Counted from the first letter of the stretch, positions 19,438 to 33,675 are shown. The stretch: 64,000 nucleotides of DNA from Streptococcus equinus ATCC 9812 (GCF_000187265.1 NZ_GL698429.1:164701-228700); one strand, 5' to 3'. Notes: generated by a model not told the origin, from the letters alone. Program-made: numbers and translations.

Positions 19438-21342
19438 ATGATGGACACGAAAGAGGCACTGAGAACTTTTGGAACGGGTGAAAATTTTCATGCGCAACAT
19501 TACTTTGGCTTTCATAAAGAAACTCGTAATGGTACCGAAGGTTACAGTTTTAGAGTCTGGGCACCCAACGCTCAATCTGTTCATCTGATTGGTGATTTCA
19601 CTCAATGGAGAGAAAATCCGCTTGCTATGGAACGCAACGAAGCAGGTGTATGGGAAATTTTTACGGATTTACCTAAAGAAAATCAACTTTACAAGTATCT
19701 TGTAAAACGTTCGACTGGTCAAGAAGTTGAAAAATTAGACCCATTTGCTATTTATTTCGAAAAGCGACCAGGGACAGCAGCAGTTCTTACAAATTTTCCA
19801 GAAAAGAAGTGGAAAGATGCACTTTGGTTAGGGCGACGCAAACGTTTTGGTTTCCGTAATCGTCCTGTTAATATCTATGAAGTGCATGCAGGTTCATGGA
19901 AACAACATGATGATGGTCGTCCTTATCAATTTAAGGAATTAACAGAAGAATTGATTCCTTACTTGGTTAAGATGAATTACACACACGTTGAATTCATGCC
20001 GTTAATGGCACATCCGCTTGGGATGAGTTGGGGTTACCAACTAATGGGGTACTTTGCTTTCGAGCATAGTTATGGAACGCCAGAGGATTTCCAAAATTTC
20101 GTTGAAGCTTGTCATTTGAATAATATCGGTGTCATTGCGGACTGGGTTCCAGGACATTTTACGATTAATGATGATGCTTTGGCTTATTTTGACGGAACGC
20201 CAACGTTTGAGTACGAGGATGAAGACCGAGCTCATAACCGCGGTTGGGGTGCTCTAAATTTTGACCTTGGAAAAAATCAAGTTCAGTCTTTCTTAATTTC
20301 TAGTGCCAAGTTTTGGATAGATTATTATCACTTAGATGGTATTCGAGTGGATGCCGTAAGTAACATGCTATATCGTGACTATGATATTGGACCTTGGACA
20401 CCAAATAAAGATGGTGGTAATCGTAATTATGAGGGGTATTATTTCTTACAAAAACTAAATGCCGTTTTGAAAAATTTTTATCCTGATATCATGATGATTG
20501 CTGAAGAAAGTACCAGTGACACTAAAATTACAGGTCCTATTGAATACGATGCACTCGGCTTTGATTATAAATGGAATATGGGATGGATGAATGATATTTT
20601 GAAATTCTATGAAGAAGATCCCATTTATCGTAAGTATGATTTTAATCTTGTCACATTTAGTTTTATGTATGCTTTTTCTGAAAACTTTATCCTACCATTC
20701 TCACACGATGAAGTGGTTCACGGAAAGAAAAGCTTGATGCATAAAATGTGGGGTGACCGTTACAATCAATTTGCTGGGCTTCGTAATCTTTATACCTATC
20801 AAATCTGTCATCCAGGCAAAAAATTGCTCTTTATGGGAAGTGAATTTGGTCAATTCCTTGAATGGAAATATGACTATCAGCTAGAATGGGTTAATTTGGA
20901 AGATGACTTAAACAAGAAAATGCAAGATTTCACAAGTCAACTGAATGCATTCTACAAAGAGCACAGTGTCTTGTGGCAAATAGATGATAGCTATGACGGT
21001 ATCGAAATCATTGATGCAGACAATACTGACCAGACCGTTCTATCCTTCATTCGTAAAAACAAAGATGGCGATATGTTAATTTGTGTGTTTAACATGGTGC
21101 CCGTTGAACGTAAAGACTTTACAATTGGAGTTCCAGTTGCAGGCATTTACGAAGAAGTTTGGAATACAGAAATGGAAGAATTTGGTGGTGTCTGGAAAGA
21201 ACATAATCTCCAAGCTCGCACACAAGATAGACTTTGGAAGAATTACCATCATACGTTAAGTTTCACCTTACCTGCACTCGGTGCCAGTATATGGAAAATA
21301 AAACGACGTTTGGCAAAACAGATTCCTAAGAAAGGAAAATAG
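19438..21342 (+). CDS. glgB: 1,4-alpha-glucan branching enzyme
   Basis: Introduces alpha-1,6 branches into glycogen. 634 residues. N-terminal CBM48 domain ([22 protein letters not shown]), then a GH13 barrel with the usual regions: nucleophile Asp in [11 protein letters not shown], acid Glu in MMIAEES and the third carboxylate in [10 protein letters not shown]-terminal beta domain present. GGGAGGGG precedes two adjacent ATGs at 19438 and 19441. It is the first intact gene of the glg operon; glgC starts one base after its stop. Read-through into it depends on passing the terminator at 19366. Confidence 0.96.
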   Translation: MMDTKEALRTFGTGENFHAQHYFGFHKETRNGTEGYSFRVWAPNAQSVHLIGDFTQWRENPLAMERNEAGVWEIFTDLPKENQLYKYLVKRSTGQEVEKLDPFAIYFEKRPGTAAVLTNFPEKKWKDALWLGRRKRFGFRNRPVNIYEVHAGSWKQHDDGRPYQFKELTEELIPYLVKMNYTHVEFMPLMAHPLGMSWGYQLMGYFAFEHSYGTPEDFQNFVEACHLNNIGVIADWVPGHFTINDDALAYFDGTPTFEYEDEDRAHNRGWGALNFDLGKNQVQSFLISSAKFWIDYYHLDGIRVDAVSNMLYRDYDIGPWTPNKDGGNRNYEGYYFLQKLNAVLKNFYPDIMMIAEESTSDTKITGPIEYDALGFDYKWNMGWMNDILKFYEEDPIYRKYDFNLVTFSFMYAFSENFILPFSHDEVVHGKKSLMHKMWGDRYNQFAGLRNLYTYQICHPGKKLLFMGSEFGQFLEWKYDYQLEWVNLEDDLNKKMQDFTSQLNAFYKEHSVLWQIDDSYDGIEIIDADNTDQTVLSFIRKNKDGDMLICVFNMVPVERKDFTIGVPVAGIYEEVWNTEMEEFGGVWKEHNLQARTQDRLWKNYHHTLSFTLPALGASIWKIKRRLAKQIPKKGK

Positions 21343-21343
21343 A

Positions 21344-22486
21344 ATGAAAAATGAAATGTTAGCACTCATCCTCGCAGGGGGACAAGGAACACGTCTTGGA
21401 AAATTGACACAAAACATTGCAAAGCCAGCTGTTCAATTTGGTGGACGTTATCGTATTATTGACTTTGCACTTTCAAATTGTGCTAACTCAGGAGTCGATA
21501 ATGTTGGTATCATTACACAATATCAACCGTTAGTCTTAAATAGCCACGTTGGAAATGGTTCGAGCTGGGGTATTGATGGGATTAACTCAGGAGCAACTAT
21601 TCTTCAACCATACTCAGCAACTGAAGGTAATCGTTGGTTTGAAGGAACAAGTCATGCTATTTATCAAAACATTGATTATATTGATTCCATTGACCCAGAA
21701 TATGTCCTTATTCTATCTGGTGACCATATTTACAAGATGGATTATGATGACATGCTTCGGACACATAAAGATAATTTAGCCAGTTTGACTGTTGCGGTTA
21801 TTGATGTACCGCTAAAAGAAGCAAGTCGTTTTGGTATTATGAACACAGACTCAAACGACCGCATTGTTGAATTTGAAGAAAAACCAGAACATCCAAAATC
21901 TAATAAAGCATCTATGGGGATTTATATTTTCAATTGGCAACGTTTGCGTGAAGTGCTTGTAAATGCTGAAAAGAACAATGTTGACATGTCTGACTTTGGT
22001 AAAAATGTCATTCCTACTTATCTCGAAGCTGGTGACCGTGTTTACACTTATAATTTTAATGGTTACTGGAAAGATGTTGGAACCATTGAATCACTTTGGG
22101 AAGCTAATATGGAATATATTGGCGAAGACACTGAATTGCACAGTCGTGACCGTTCTTGGAAAATTTACTCTAAAAACCTTATCGCACCACAAAACTTTAT
22201 CACTGAAGAAGCCAGCGTGAAAAATTCTCTCGTTGTTGACGGCTGCTTTGTTTCAGGAAAAGTTAACCATTCTATTCTTTCAACGAATGTTCAGGTTAAG
22301 AAAGATGCTGAAATCACTGATTCTTTCATCATGAGTGGCGCAATTATTGGTGAAGGGGCTAAAATTAAACGTGCAATCGTTGGTGAAAATGCTGTCATTG
22401 GTGATGGTGTTGAAATTGACGGAACAGGCAAAGAAGTACAAGTTGTTGGTTATAATGAAGTAGTGGGGGTGCCAAATGAAGATTGA
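21344..22486 (+). CDS. glgC: Glucose-1-phosphate adenylyltransferase, catalytic subunit
   Basis: Makes ADP-glucose, the glycosyl donor for glycogen. 380 residues. The nucleotidyltransferase signature [15 protein letters not shown] is complete, with [20 protein letters not shown] next. The catalytic Asp region is [14 protein letters not shown], and the C-terminus has left-handed beta-helix repeats. In Gram-positives GlgC works with the non-catalytic GlgD, whose gene overlaps this one by 11 bases. Confidence 0.96.
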   Translation: MKNEMLALILAGGQGTRLGKLTQNIAKPAVQFGGRYRIIDFALSNCANSGVDNVGIITQYQPLVLNSHVGNGSSWGIDGINSGATILQPYSATEGNRWFEGTSHAIYQNIDYIDSIDPEYVLILSGDHIYKMDYDDMLRTHKDNLASLTVAVIDVPLKEASRFGIMNTDSNDRIVEFEEKPEHPKSNKASMGIYIFNWQRLREVLVNAEKNNVDMSDFGKNVIPTYLEAGDRVYTYNFNGYWKDVGTIESLWEANMEYIGEDTELHSRDRSWKIYSKNLIAPQNFITEEASVKNSLVVDGCFVSGKVNHSILSTNVQVKKDAEITDSFIMSGAIIGEGAKIKRAIVGENAVIGDGVEIDGTGKEVQVVGYNEVVGVPNED

Positions 22487-23612
22487 TAAATATACTGCGA
22501 TTTTGGGAAATACAGTGGGCTATCACGATATGTCAACGTTAACTGATAAACGTCCTTTGGCAAATTTGCCATTTGACGGAAAATATCGCTTGATTGACTT
22601 CCAATTGTCAAATCTTGCTAATGCGGGCATCCGTAGCATTTATGCGATTTTCCGTGGCCAAAATATTCGTTCAGTTTTTGACCATATCAGAAGCGGTCGT
22701 GAATGGGGACTTAATACCTTGTTAAGCCACTATTTCCTAGGATTTTACAATAATAGTAACGATAGTGAATTTGCAGATAGAGATTACTATGAACAAGTTT
22801 TGACTTACCTGAAACGCTCTGGTAGTGACCAAACGGTTTACATGAACTGTGATATTTTGTGTAACATCGACTTGGAACAAGTCATTCATCTACACGACGT
22901 TAACAACGACGGACCAATCACTGTTGTTTATAAGAAAATGCCAAAAGAAAGCATTTCAGAAGCAAATGAAATTTTAGAAATTGACGAAACAGATCATGTT
23001 GTCGGAAGAGCGGACGTTAATGACAGTCTTGACTTGCAAAAAATGTCAGCTGACATTTATGTCATTGACACACCATGGCTCATCGTCAAAATGGAAGAAG
23101 AAGCTCAAAAAGACCAACCACGCAAGCTTCGTTATCTCTTACGTGAATTAATTGTTTCAAATAATGCTTTAGCATTTGAATATACTGGTTATCTTTCTAA
23201 TATTTGCTCAGTCAAATCTTATTACGATGCCAATATGGATATGCTCAATACTCAAAAATTCTATTCGCTTCTCTATTCTAACCAAAAGGTTTATACTAAA
23301 GTTAAAAACGAAGAGGCAACCTATTTTGCCGAAGAATCAAACATTAAGAATTCTCAATTTGCATCTGGTAGTATTATAAAAGGAGACGTCGAATACTCAA
23401 TCGTTTCCAGAAATTGTCATGTTGCATCAGGTTCACGTGTTATCGGCAGTATCCTCTTTCCAAAAGTAACAATTGGCGAAGGGGCAGTCATTGAAAATGC
23501 TATTGTCGATAAAAATGTTGTCATTGCTCCAGGAGTTGTTATTCGTGGTAGCAAAGAAAATCCAATTGTTATTAAAAAAGGTTTAGAAGTAACTGAGGAT
23601 GTAATTCAATGA
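22476..23612 (+). CDS. glgD: Glucose-1-phosphate adenylyltransferase, GlgD subunit
   Basis: 378 residues, homologous to GlgC over its whole length. The GGxGT motif is replaced by [12 protein letters not shown], so it cannot bind nucleotide in the normal way. In Gram-positive systems GlgD acts as a regulatory partner that raises GlgC activity. [19 protein letters not shown] and the C-terminal beta-helix are conserved. It overlaps glgC by 11 bases and glgA by 4 bases (ATGA), consistent with coupled translation. Confidence 0.94.
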   Translation: MKIDKYTAILGNTVGYHDMSTLTDKRPLANLPFDGKYRLIDFQLSNLANAGIRSIYAIFRGQNIRSVFDHIRSGREWGLNTLLSHYFLGFYNNSNDSEFADRDYYEQVLTYLKRSGSDQTVYMNCDILCNIDLEQVIHLHDVNNDGPITVVYKKMPKESISEANEILEIDETDHVVGRADVNDSLDLQKMSADIYVIDTPWLIVKMEEEAQKDQPRKLRYLLRELIVSNNALAFEYTGYLSNICSVKSYYDANMDMLNTQKFYSLLYSNQKVYTKVKNEEATYFAEESNIKNSQFASGSIIKGDVEYSIVSRNCHVASGSRVIGSILFPKVTIGEGAVIENAIVDKNVVIAPGVVIRGSKENPIVIKKGLEVTEDVIQ

Positions 23613-25039
23613 AAATTTTGTTTGTAGCAGCGGAGGGAGCTCCATTTGCTAAAACAGGAGGATTGGGTGATGTCATTGGGGCATTGCCTAAATCTCTTGT
23701 TAAAAATGGCAATGAAGTTGCCGTTGTTCTCCCTTATTATGATATGATTGATGCCAAATTTGGCAATCAAATCGAAGATGTTTTGTATTATTACACAGAA
23801 GTAGGGTGGCGTCATCAGTATGTTGGTGTTAAACGCATTGTTAAAGAAAATGTCACTTTCTACTTTTTAGATAACCAATATTATTTTTATCGTGGTCATA
23901 TTTATGGTGATTGGGATGACGGAGAACGCTTTGCTTTCTTCCAATTAGCAGCTATTGAGTTAATGGAAAAAGTTGACTTTATCCCTGATGTTGTCCATGT
24001 TCATGATTACCATACTGCCATGATTCCGTTTTTACTAAAAGAAAAATATCACTGGATTAATGCCTATAAAGATATTAAAACCGTTTTGACCCTTCATAAT
24101 TTGGAATTCCAAGGTCAATACGATTCTGGCATGCTTGGCGATTTATTTGGTGTCGGTTATGAACGTTATGCTGACGGTACACTACGTTGGAATGACTGTC
24201 TTAACTGGCTAAAAGCGGGAATTTTATATTCAGACCGTGTGACGACTGTTTCACCGTCCTATGCCCAAGAAATCATGACACCTGCTTTTGGTAAAGGGTT
24301 GGACCAAATTCTGCGCATGGAAAGAGGCAAATTGACTGGTATCACAAATGGTATTGATACCGATTTGTACAACCCAGAAACAGACCCACATATTCCTGAA
24401 CATTTTTCTGTCAAGGATTTATCTGGAAAAGCTAAAGATAAGAGAGCTCTTCAAGAACGTGTTGGTTTGCCTGTTCGTGATGACGTTCCTTTGATTGGAA
24501 TTGTATCTCGTCTAACAGACCAAAAAGGCTTTGATTTGGTGGTCAATGAGCTTAATAATATTTTGCATTTTGATTTACAAGTCGTGCTTTTAGGAACAGG
24601 TTATACTGAATTTGAAAATAGCTTTGCTTGGTTTGGTAGTGCTTTCCCAGATAAAATGTCAGCCAATATCACCTTTGATATTGAACTCGCCCAACAAATC
24701 TATGCAGCTAGCGATATTTTCCTTATGCCAAGTGCTTTTGAACCTTGTGGATTGTCACAAATGATGGCAATGCGTTATGGAACATTGCCGTTGGTACATG
24801 AAGTTGGTGGCTTACGTGACACCGTTAGCCCTTATAACCAATATGAAAAAACTGGAACAGGCTTCGGTTTCCAAGATTTTTCAGGTTACTGGTTAACGAG
24901 AACGGTAGAAAAGGCTGTTGACCTCTATTATAGCAATAAAGAAGATTGGTCAATGTTGCAAAAAAATGCGATGATAACTGATTTTTCGTGGGATACCGCA
25001 AGTAAAGCTTATGAAGATTTGTATGAACAATTAGATTAA
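23609..25039 (+). CDS. glgA: Glycogen synthase (ADP-glucose dependent)
   Basis: GT5 family enzyme that elongates alpha-1,4-glucan from ADP-glucose. 476 residues. The [14 protein letters not shown] motif near the N-terminus binds the ADP-glucose phosphates, and [21 protein letters not shown] is the C-terminal catalytic motif. It starts in a 4-base overlap with glgD. The last three codons and the stop (CAATTAGATTAA) are present as three perfect tandem copies from 25028 to 25063, so the region behind the stop has been expanded. Confidence 0.96.
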   Translation: MKILFVAAEGAPFAKTGGLGDVIGALPKSLVKNGNEVAVVLPYYDMIDAKFGNQIEDVLYYYTEVGWRHQYVGVKRIVKENVTFYFLDNQYYFYRGHIYGDWDDGERFAFFQLAAIELMEKVDFIPDVVHVHDYHTAMIPFLLKEKYHWINAYKDIKTVLTLHNLEFQGQYDSGMLGDLFGVGYERYADGTLRWNDCLNWLKAGILYSDRVTTVSPSYAQEIMTPAFGKGLDQILRMERGKLTGITNGIDTDLYNPETDPHIPEHFSVKDLSGKAKDKRALQERVGLPVRDDVPLIGIVSRLTDQKGFDLVVNELNNILHFDLQVVLLGTGYTEFENSFAWFGSAFPDKMSANITFDIELAQQIYAASDIFLMPSAFEPCGLSQMMAMRYGTLPLVHEVGGLRDTVSPYNQYEKTGTGFGFQDFSGYWLTRTVEKAVDLYYSNKEDWSMLQKNAMITDFSWDTASKAYEDLYEQLD

Positions 25040-25063
25040 CAATTAGATTAACAATTAGATTAA
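25028..25063 (+). repeat. Three tandem copies of a 12-base unit at the glgA stop
   Basis: CAATTAGATTAA occurs three times in perfect register. The first copy is the end of glgA (Gln-Leu-Asp-stop), and the extra copies repeat the stop in the same frame. Replication slippage is the likely origin. Confidence 0.95.
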
Positions 25064-25080
25064 TCAAGAAAAAGATTAAC

Positions 25081-27479
25081 ATGAAGTAAACAAAAGAAGA
25101 ATTTATTCGCGATTTTAAAGACACACTCCACGAAGAACAATTGATTAAAGTCCCCCGATGCGACGCCTGCGGAACTTTTTACCTCACTTGCTCAAACGGT
25201 GCGCAAATATTACACACCTCTCTGGTTAGAACGCAACCAAAAAATTTCTGAAAATCATGAAAAAGTTGCTTACTATTTTTCAATTGAATTTCTACCAGGA
25301 CGCATGCTTGAAACTAATTTACTGAATCTTGGTATTTTAGATATTGTCAAAGAAGCTTTTACTGAATTGAATGTTGATTTTGACGCTGTGAAAAATGCAG
25401 AGCATGATATGGCATTAGAAAATGGTGGCTTAGGACGTTTAGCGGCGGCATTCATGGATTCACTAGCAACGACAGGTTATCCAGGCTTTGGTAATGGCTT
25501 GCGTTACAAATACGGTTTATTTAAGCAACGCATTGTTGATGGTTACCAAGTTGAACTGCCAGACTCATGGTTTGGTTCTATCGGAAATGTTTGGGAAACC
25601 CGAAAAGACCATGATACCGTTGAAGTCAAGTTGTTTGGTGATGTGTATTTGCAGGCTGATAAGGACGGCAAACTTAGCCCAGTTTACAACAATGCTCAAA
25701 TTTTGCGTGCGGTGCCATATGATGTTCCGCAACTCGGCTATCAAAATGATATTGTCAATAATCTGCGCCTTTGGGATGTCGAAATTCCAGAAGAATACGA
25801 GCTCGATTACCCAACAATTGCTGACCGTCGAAGTGTTCAAGACATTACCTCTCTATCCTTTATCCAGACGATTCAAGCTACGAGGGAAAACAATTACGCT
25901 TGGTGCAGAATACTTTATGACAAGCGCTGAATTGCAAGTAATCATTAAATCATACCTCAAATAAGGGTTGCCATTGGAAAAAATTCATGAAAAAGTTTCT
26001 GTTCATATCAATGACACTCACCCTGCTGTCGCACCTGCCGAGTTCATGCGTCTGCTTGTTGATGAGTATCGCCTTGAATGGGATGTTGCTTGGGATGTTA
26101 CAACAAAGACAATGAGTTACACCAACCATACCATTCTCGCAGAAGCTCTCGAAAAATGGGATGCCGAACTTTTCAAAAAAGTCTTGCCACGTGTCTATCA
26201 AATTATTCTTGAAATCGATAACCGTTTTGTTTCAGACATGGCAAGCAGTGGCGTTGCTCCTCAGATTATTGAAAATACACGTATTGTAAAAGACGGCTTG
26301 ATTCACATGGCTAATCTAGCTATTATCGGTGGTTATTCTGTCAATGGTGTTGCTAAACTTCACACAGAACTCCTGAAGGAAGATACTTTACGTGATTTCT
26401 ATAATCTCTATCCTGAAAAATTCAATAATAAAACTAATGGTATCGTTCAACGTCGTTGGACACAAATCGCAGATTAACCACTTTCTAAAACCATTGACAA
26501 ATGGATTGGCAGTGGCTGGAGAAGTGATATCCATGAATTGCGTAAGATTAATGACCTTGTTGATAATCCAGAAGTTTTAAATGATTTTTATCACGTTAAA
26601 CAGGAAGCTAAAGCACGTTTGGCTGCTTATATTAAAGAAACAACAGGTATAGACGTTTCAACAGACGCTATCTTTGATGTTCAAGTAAAACGCCTGCATG
26701 CCTATAAACGCCAACTGTTAAATGTTCTCAATATTATCAAACAATAATGGGATTTAAAAGACAATCCTGATAAAGATATCGTACCGCATGTTTACATTTT
26801 CGGTGCAAAAGCAGCACCAGGCTACCATTTTGCAAAATCAGTCATCAAAGTGATTAATGAATTAGCTAATTTAATCAATAACGATAGTAGCTTAAATGGC
26901 AAACTTAAAGTTGCTTTCCTCGAAAATTATAATGTCAGCCTTGCGGAATTAATTATCCCAGCAGCAAATGGATCTGAACAAATTTCACTAGCTTCCAAAG
27001 AAGCATCTGGAACCTCTAACATGAAGTTTATGATGACAGGCGCCATTACCTTGGCAACACTGGACGGAGCTAATATTGAAATTAAAGATGAAGTTAGCAA
27101 CGATAATATTGTCATCTTTGGTATGGATAAAGATGATGTCTATCGTCATTATGAACGCCATGATTACTATTCACGTAGTATTTATGAAAATAATCCTATT
27201 ATTCGACGTGTTGTTGACAGCTTTATCAATGGTACCATTCCAAATATTCAAGGTGAAGGAACAGAAATTTATGAATCTCTGATTACGCACAATGATGAGT
27301 ATTTCTTGCTTGAAGATTTCACAGCCTATGTGGAAGCCCAAGAAAAGATTGACCAGCTCTACCGCAATCAAGAGCAATGGATGCGCATGAGCCTTATCAA
27401 TATTACAAATTCTGACAAGTTCACCTCAGATGATACCATTACTCAATACGCTAAAGAAATATGGCAATTGAAAAACTAA
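25081..27479 (+). pseudogene. glgP: Glycogen phosphorylase, heavily disrupted
   Basis: A GT35 enzyme that would release glucose-1-phosphate from glycogen. The reading frame follows a normal phosphorylase almost end to end but contains many lesions. These are an in-frame TAA as codon 3 (25087-25089), +1 in a C5 run (25152-25156), a CT duplication (about 25849-25854), loss of one G (about 25906-25910), and nonsense TAA codons at 25962-25964 (from CAA), 26475-26477 (from GAA) and 26745-26747 (from a Tyr codon). The rest is well preserved, including GNGGLGRLAAAFMDSLAT and the PLP-lysine segment EASGTSNMKFMMTGA. No single protein can be made. It follows glgA as the last gene of the operon. Confidence 0.93.
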
Positions 27480-27547
27480 AAATGAGGTTCTTACCTACTT
27501 GATTTAGTAAAAATATGAAAACATTTCCATAGAGTTTTCAAAAAGAA

Positions 27548-27561
27548 GTCCTTTTTAGGAC
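27548..27561 (+). repeat. Small inverted repeat after the glgP remnant
   Basis: GTCCT (27548-27552) and AGGAC (27557-27561) form a short hairpin; a weak terminator at best. A cre-like string (TGAAAACATTTCCA, one mismatch in the CG core) lies just upstream near 27514-27527. Confidence 0.35.
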
Positions 27562-27618
27562 ATTGTTTATATAGAAAAACTCCCATAAAATGTTATTTAT
27601 AATAGGAAGACCCCCCCT

Positions 27619-27655
27619 AATAAAGAAGCGATTTCGGTCGTTTCTTTATTTTTAT
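27619..27655 (+). terminator. Strong terminator between glgP and the atp operon
   Basis: AATAAAGAAGCGA (27619-27631) pairs with TCGTTTCTTTATT (27638-27650) around a tttcgg loop, followed by T residues. A C7 run (27611-27617) sits just before it, behind a TATAAT box at 27598-27603. Confidence 0.85.
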
Positions 27656-27688
27656 TTGAAAAAACTAAACAAAGGTTAAGAATGAAAT

Positions 27689-27703
27689 AGAAAAACGTTT
27701 CCA
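27689..27703. promoter_or_regulatory. Candidate cre site upstream of the atp promoter
   Basis: GAAAAACGTTTCCA matches the CcpA consensus except for the leading TG. It lies upstream of the -35 box, a place where CcpA can activate. A perfect 12-base palindrome (AAATCGCGATTT, 27705-27716) follows it. Confidence 0.35.
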
Positions 27704-27718
27704 AAAATCGCGATTTCA

Positions 27719-27747
27719 TTGACAATTTCCTAAAATAGGACTAAAAT
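27719..27747 (+). promoter_or_regulatory. Promoter of the ATP synthase operon
   Basis: TTGACA (27719-27724), a 17-base spacer, TAAAAT (27742-27747). Predicted start near 27754, about 30 bases before atpE. Confidence 0.75.
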
Positions 27748-27782
27748 AACGAGGTAAAAAATTTTAAAAGGAGATTCATATC

Positions 27783-27986
27783 ATGTTGAATTTAAAAATC
27801 TTAGCACTTGGTATCGCCGTACTAGGGGTTAGTCTTGGTGAAGGTATCCTCGTTGCCAACACCGCTAAATCTGCTGCACGTCAACCAGAAATGTACAGCA
27901 AATTGCAAACCCTTATGATCATGGGGGTAGCCTTTATTGAAGGTACTTTCTTCGTTCTTCTTGCATCAACATTCTTCGTTGGTTAA
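27783..27986 (+). CDS. atpE: F0F1 ATP synthase subunit c
   Basis: Forms the proton-driven membrane ring. 67 residues, two membrane helices joined by the polar loop KSAARQPEMYSK. The proton-carrying carboxylate is Glu53 in MGVAFIEGTFFVLL, here a Glu as in other streptococci. AAAAGGAG precedes the ATG. It is the first gene of an eight-gene operon in streptococcal order c-a-b-delta-alpha-gamma-beta-epsilon. In streptococci the enzyme mostly pumps protons out for acid tolerance. Confidence 0.96.
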   Translation: MLNLKILALGIAVLGVSLGEGILVANTAKSAARQPEMYSKLQTLMIMGVAFIEGTFFVLLASTFFVG

Positions 27987-28024
27987 ACCTAACAAAGAAT
28001 CTATAAAAAGAAGGAGGGGTAGAG

Positions 28025-28738
28025 TTGGAAACATCTGTAAATCCAACAGCGCAATTCTTTGGTATTGAGTTCGACTTGACCATTCTCGCGATGTCTCTCT
28101 TGACGGTGCTAGTAGCCTTTGTTCTTATTTTTTGGTTCAGCCGCAATATGCAACTAAAACCAAAAGGAAAACAAAATGTTTTAGAGTGGGTATATGAGTT
28201 CGTTCAAGGAATCATTAGGCCTAATCTTGGACGTTATACTAGCAATTACAGTCTCCTCTTCTTTGGATTGTTCTTTTTCTTATTGATTGCCAATAACATA
28301 GGTTTACTTACAAAACTTGAAGTCGGTGACTATAACCTTTGGTCATCTCCAACTTCAAACGCTGCCTACAACTTTGGATTAGCATTGCTGATTGCTGTTG
28401 TTGTCCATGTTGAAGGTATTCGTAAGAATGGTATCAAAGAATACCTAAAAGAATATTTATCTCCAACACCAGTAATGTTGCCGATGAACATTCTCGAAGA
28501 ATTTACCAATGTTATCTCATTAACATTACGTTTGTATGGTAATATTTTTGCGGGTGAAATTGTGTTGAGCTTGCTTGTGCAATTTGCACACTACAATATC
28601 GTAGCTGTACCATTTGCATTTATTTTAAATATGCTTTGGACAGGGTTCTCAATTTTCATCTCAGCAATCCAAGCTTACGTATTTGTAATGTTGTCATCAA
28701 CTTATGTTGGTAAAAAAGTAAATCACGAAGAAGAATAA
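28025..28738 (+). CDS. atpB: F0F1 ATP synthase subunit a
   Basis: Membrane stator subunit holding the proton half-channels. 237 residues, five to six helices. The conserved channel segment [16 protein letters not shown] carries the essential Arg, and [14 protein letters not shown] precedes it. Translation starts from TTG at 28025, supported by a strong AAGGAGGGG 5 to 13 bases upstream. Confidence 0.95.
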   Translation: METSVNPTAQFFGIEFDLTILAMSLLTVLVAFVLIFWFSRNMQLKPKGKQNVLEWVYEFVQGIIRPNLGRYTSNYSLLFFGLFFFLLIANNIGLLTKLEVGDYNLWSSPTSNAAYNFGLALLIAVVVHVEGIRKNGIKEYLKEYLSPTPVMLPMNILEEFTNVISLTLRLYGNIFAGEIVLSLLVQFAHYNIVAVPFAFILNMLWTGFSIFISAIQAYVFVMLSSTYVGKKVNHEEE

Positions 28739-28759
28739 TAAGAAAGGAGAAAGTATATT

Positions 28760-29257
28760 ATGTCAACTCTTATCAATAGTACAAGTCTTGGTAACATTAT
28801 TATCGTAACTGGCTCTTTTCTTCTCTTGCTTGTTCTCATTAAAATTTTTGCTTGGGAACAATTAACAGGAGTTTTCAAAGCTCGTGAAGAAAAAATCTCT
28901 AACGATATTGATGGCGCAGAAGCTGCTCGTGAAAAAGCAGAAGCATTAGCTGTTAAACGCCAAGAAGAGTTAGCTGGCGCTCGTACAGAGGCAACACAAA
29001 TTATTGATGATGCCAAAGAAACAGGTAAAAATCAAGAGGCTAAAATCGTTGCAGAAGCACGCGAAGAAGCAAGCCGCTTGAAAGCTAAAGCTAATCAAGA
29101 TATTGAACAAAGTAAAGCAGAAGCTCTTTCAAGTGTTAAGAGTGATGTTGCTGATTTGACTGTTCTTTTAGCAGAAAAAATCATGACAACTAACCTTGAC
29201 AAAGAAGCTCAAAGTAATCTCATTGATAGCTATCTTGACAAGCTAGGAGATGTCTAA
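28760..29257 (+). CDS. atpF: F0F1 ATP synthase subunit b
   Basis: Peripheral stalk subunit, 165 residues. One N-terminal membrane helix ([21 protein letters not shown]), then a long charged helix rich in Glu, Lys and Ala that forms the coiled-coil stalk. AGAAAGGAG precedes the ATG. It overlaps atpH by one base (TAATG). Confidence 0.95.
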   Translation: MSTLINSTSLGNIIIVTGSFLLLLVLIKIFAWEQLTGVFKAREEKISNDIDGAEAAREKAEALAVKRQEELAGARTEATQIIDDAKETGKNQEAKIVAEAREEASRLKAKANQDIEQSKAEALSSVKSDVADLTVLLAEKIMTTNLDKEAQSNLIDSYLDKLGDV

Positions 29258-29793
29258 TGGATAAAAAGACACAAGCTCTTGTTGAGCAATATGCGAAAAG
29301 TCTCGTAGAAATTGCTATTGAAAAAGACAGTTTAGCTGAACTCCAATCAGAAACAGAAGTTTTGTTGTCTGTTTTTGAAGAGACAAACTTAGCTAACTTT
29401 TTGTCAAGTTTAGTCGTTTCACGTGATGAAAAAGTAAAACTTGTTAGGTTACTTCAAGAGTCTAGTTCAGTGTATATGAACAATTTTCTTGAGGTAATTT
29501 TACAAAACGAACGAGAAGCGTTCCTAAAAGACATTTTAGAAGGTGTTCAAAAAGATTTTGTTATTGCAACTAATCAACACGACATTGTTGTGACAACGGC
29601 AGTAGCTTTAACAGATGAACAAAAAGAACGTATTCTAGCTTTGGTTGCTGAAAAATTCGGCGTTAAAGCTGGAAAACTCGTTGAAAACATTGACGAATCA
29701 ATCCTCGGTGGATTTATCATTAATGTTAACAATAAAGTAATCGACACAAGCATTCGTCGTCAATTACAAACATTTAAAATGAATTTGAAATAG
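29257..29793 (+). CDS. atpH: F0F1 ATP synthase subunit delta
   Basis: Connects the peripheral stalk to the top of F1. 178 residues. N-terminal helical bundle (VEQYAKSLVEIAIEKDSLAEL) and the C-terminal signature SILGGFIINVNNKVIDTSIRRQL. Translationally coupled to atpF by the TAATG overlap. Confidence 0.95.
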   Translation: MDKKTQALVEQYAKSLVEIAIEKDSLAELQSETEVLLSVFEETNLANFLSSLVVSRDEKVKLVRLLQESSSVYMNNFLEVILQNEREAFLKDILEGVQKDFVIATNQHDIVVTTAVALTDEQKERILALVAEKFGVKAGKLVENIDESILGGFIINVNNKVIDTSIRRQLQTFKMNLK

Positions 29794-29805
29794 AAAGTGG
29801 TGTGA

Positions 29806-31314
<1,509 letters not shown>

Positions 31315-31328
31315 GAGGGAGGTAGCAT

Positions 31329-32204
31329 ATGGCAGGCTCTCTTAGTGAAATCAAAGGGAAAATTATTTCAACTCAGAAAACTAGTCATATCACTGGTGCC
31401 ATGCAAATGGTATCAGCTGCAAAATTGACTAAATCTGAGCAGGCAGCAAAAGATTTCCAAGTTTACGCATCAAAAATTCGTCAAATCACAACTGATTTAT
31501 TGAAATCAGAACTTGTTAATGGTTCAAAAAATCCAATGCTTGCAGCACGTCCTGTTAAGAAGACTGGTTACATTGTAATCACATCTGATAAAGGACTTGT
31601 AGGTGGGTATAACTCAAAAATTCTTAAAGCAATGATGGATCTTATTGAGGAATATCACAAGGATGATAGCTATGCTATTATCGCCATTGGTGGTATTGGA
31701 GCTGATTTCTTTAAAGCTCGTGGTATGAACGTTGTCTTTGAATTGCGTGGCTTGGAAGATCAGCCATCATTTGAACAAGTTGGAAATATCATTTCAAAAT
31801 CTGTTGAGATGTATAAAAACGAATTGTTTGATGAATTATATGTATGTTACAATCACCATGTGAATAGCTTGACTAGTCAAGTTCGTGTACAACAAATGCT
31901 TCCAATCGCTGAATTAGACGCTGACGAAGCAGCAGAAGAAGGTGTTACTGGTTTTGAATTGGAACCAAATCGTGAGATGATTTTGGAACAACTCTTGCCA
32001 CAATACACTGAAAGTCTGATTTACGGAGCAATTGTTGATGCGAAAACTGCTGAGCATGCGGCAGGTATGACTGCTATGCAAACAGCAACTGATAACGCTA
32101 AAAACGTTATTAACGATTTGACTATTCAGTATAACCGTGCGCGTCAAGCTGCTATTACGCAAGAAATCACTGAAATTGTAGCAGGTGCTAACGCACTAGA
32201 ATAA
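31329..32204 (+). CDS. atpG: F0F1 ATP synthase subunit gamma
   Basis: Rotor shaft of F1, 291 residues. Long N-terminal helix ([30 protein letters not shown]) and C-terminal helix ([32 protein letters not shown]), the two arms of the coiled coil. GAGGGAGG lies upstream of the ATG. A hairpin at 32231-32245 follows before atpD. Confidence 0.96.
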   Translation: MAGSLSEIKGKIISTQKTSHITGAMQMVSAAKLTKSEQAAKDFQVYASKIRQITTDLLKSELVNGSKNPMLAARPVKKTGYIVITSDKGLVGGYNSKILKAMMDLIEEYHKDDSYAIIAIGGIGADFFKARGMNVVFELRGLEDQPSFEQVGNIISKSVEMYKNELFDELYVCYNHHVNSLTSQVRVQQMLPIAELDADEAAEEGVTGFELEPNREMILEQLLPQYTESLIYGAIVDAKTAEHAAGMTAMQTATDNAKNVINDLTIQYNRARQAAITQEITEIVAGANALE

Positions 32205-32230
32205 TGTGAGTGCTTTTTAGCCTCATAAAA

Positions 32231-32251
32231 AGGGAGCGACTCCCTAAAAAA
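32231..32251 (+). repeat. Intercistronic hairpin between atpG and atpD
   Basis: AGGGAG (32231-32236) and CTCCCT (32240-32245) with a 3-base loop, followed by A residues rather than T. It is more likely an RNA stability or processing element than a terminator, and the atpD ribosome site follows. Confidence 0.5.
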
Positions 32252-32256
32252 TCTAA

Positions 32257-33675
<1,419 letters not shown>

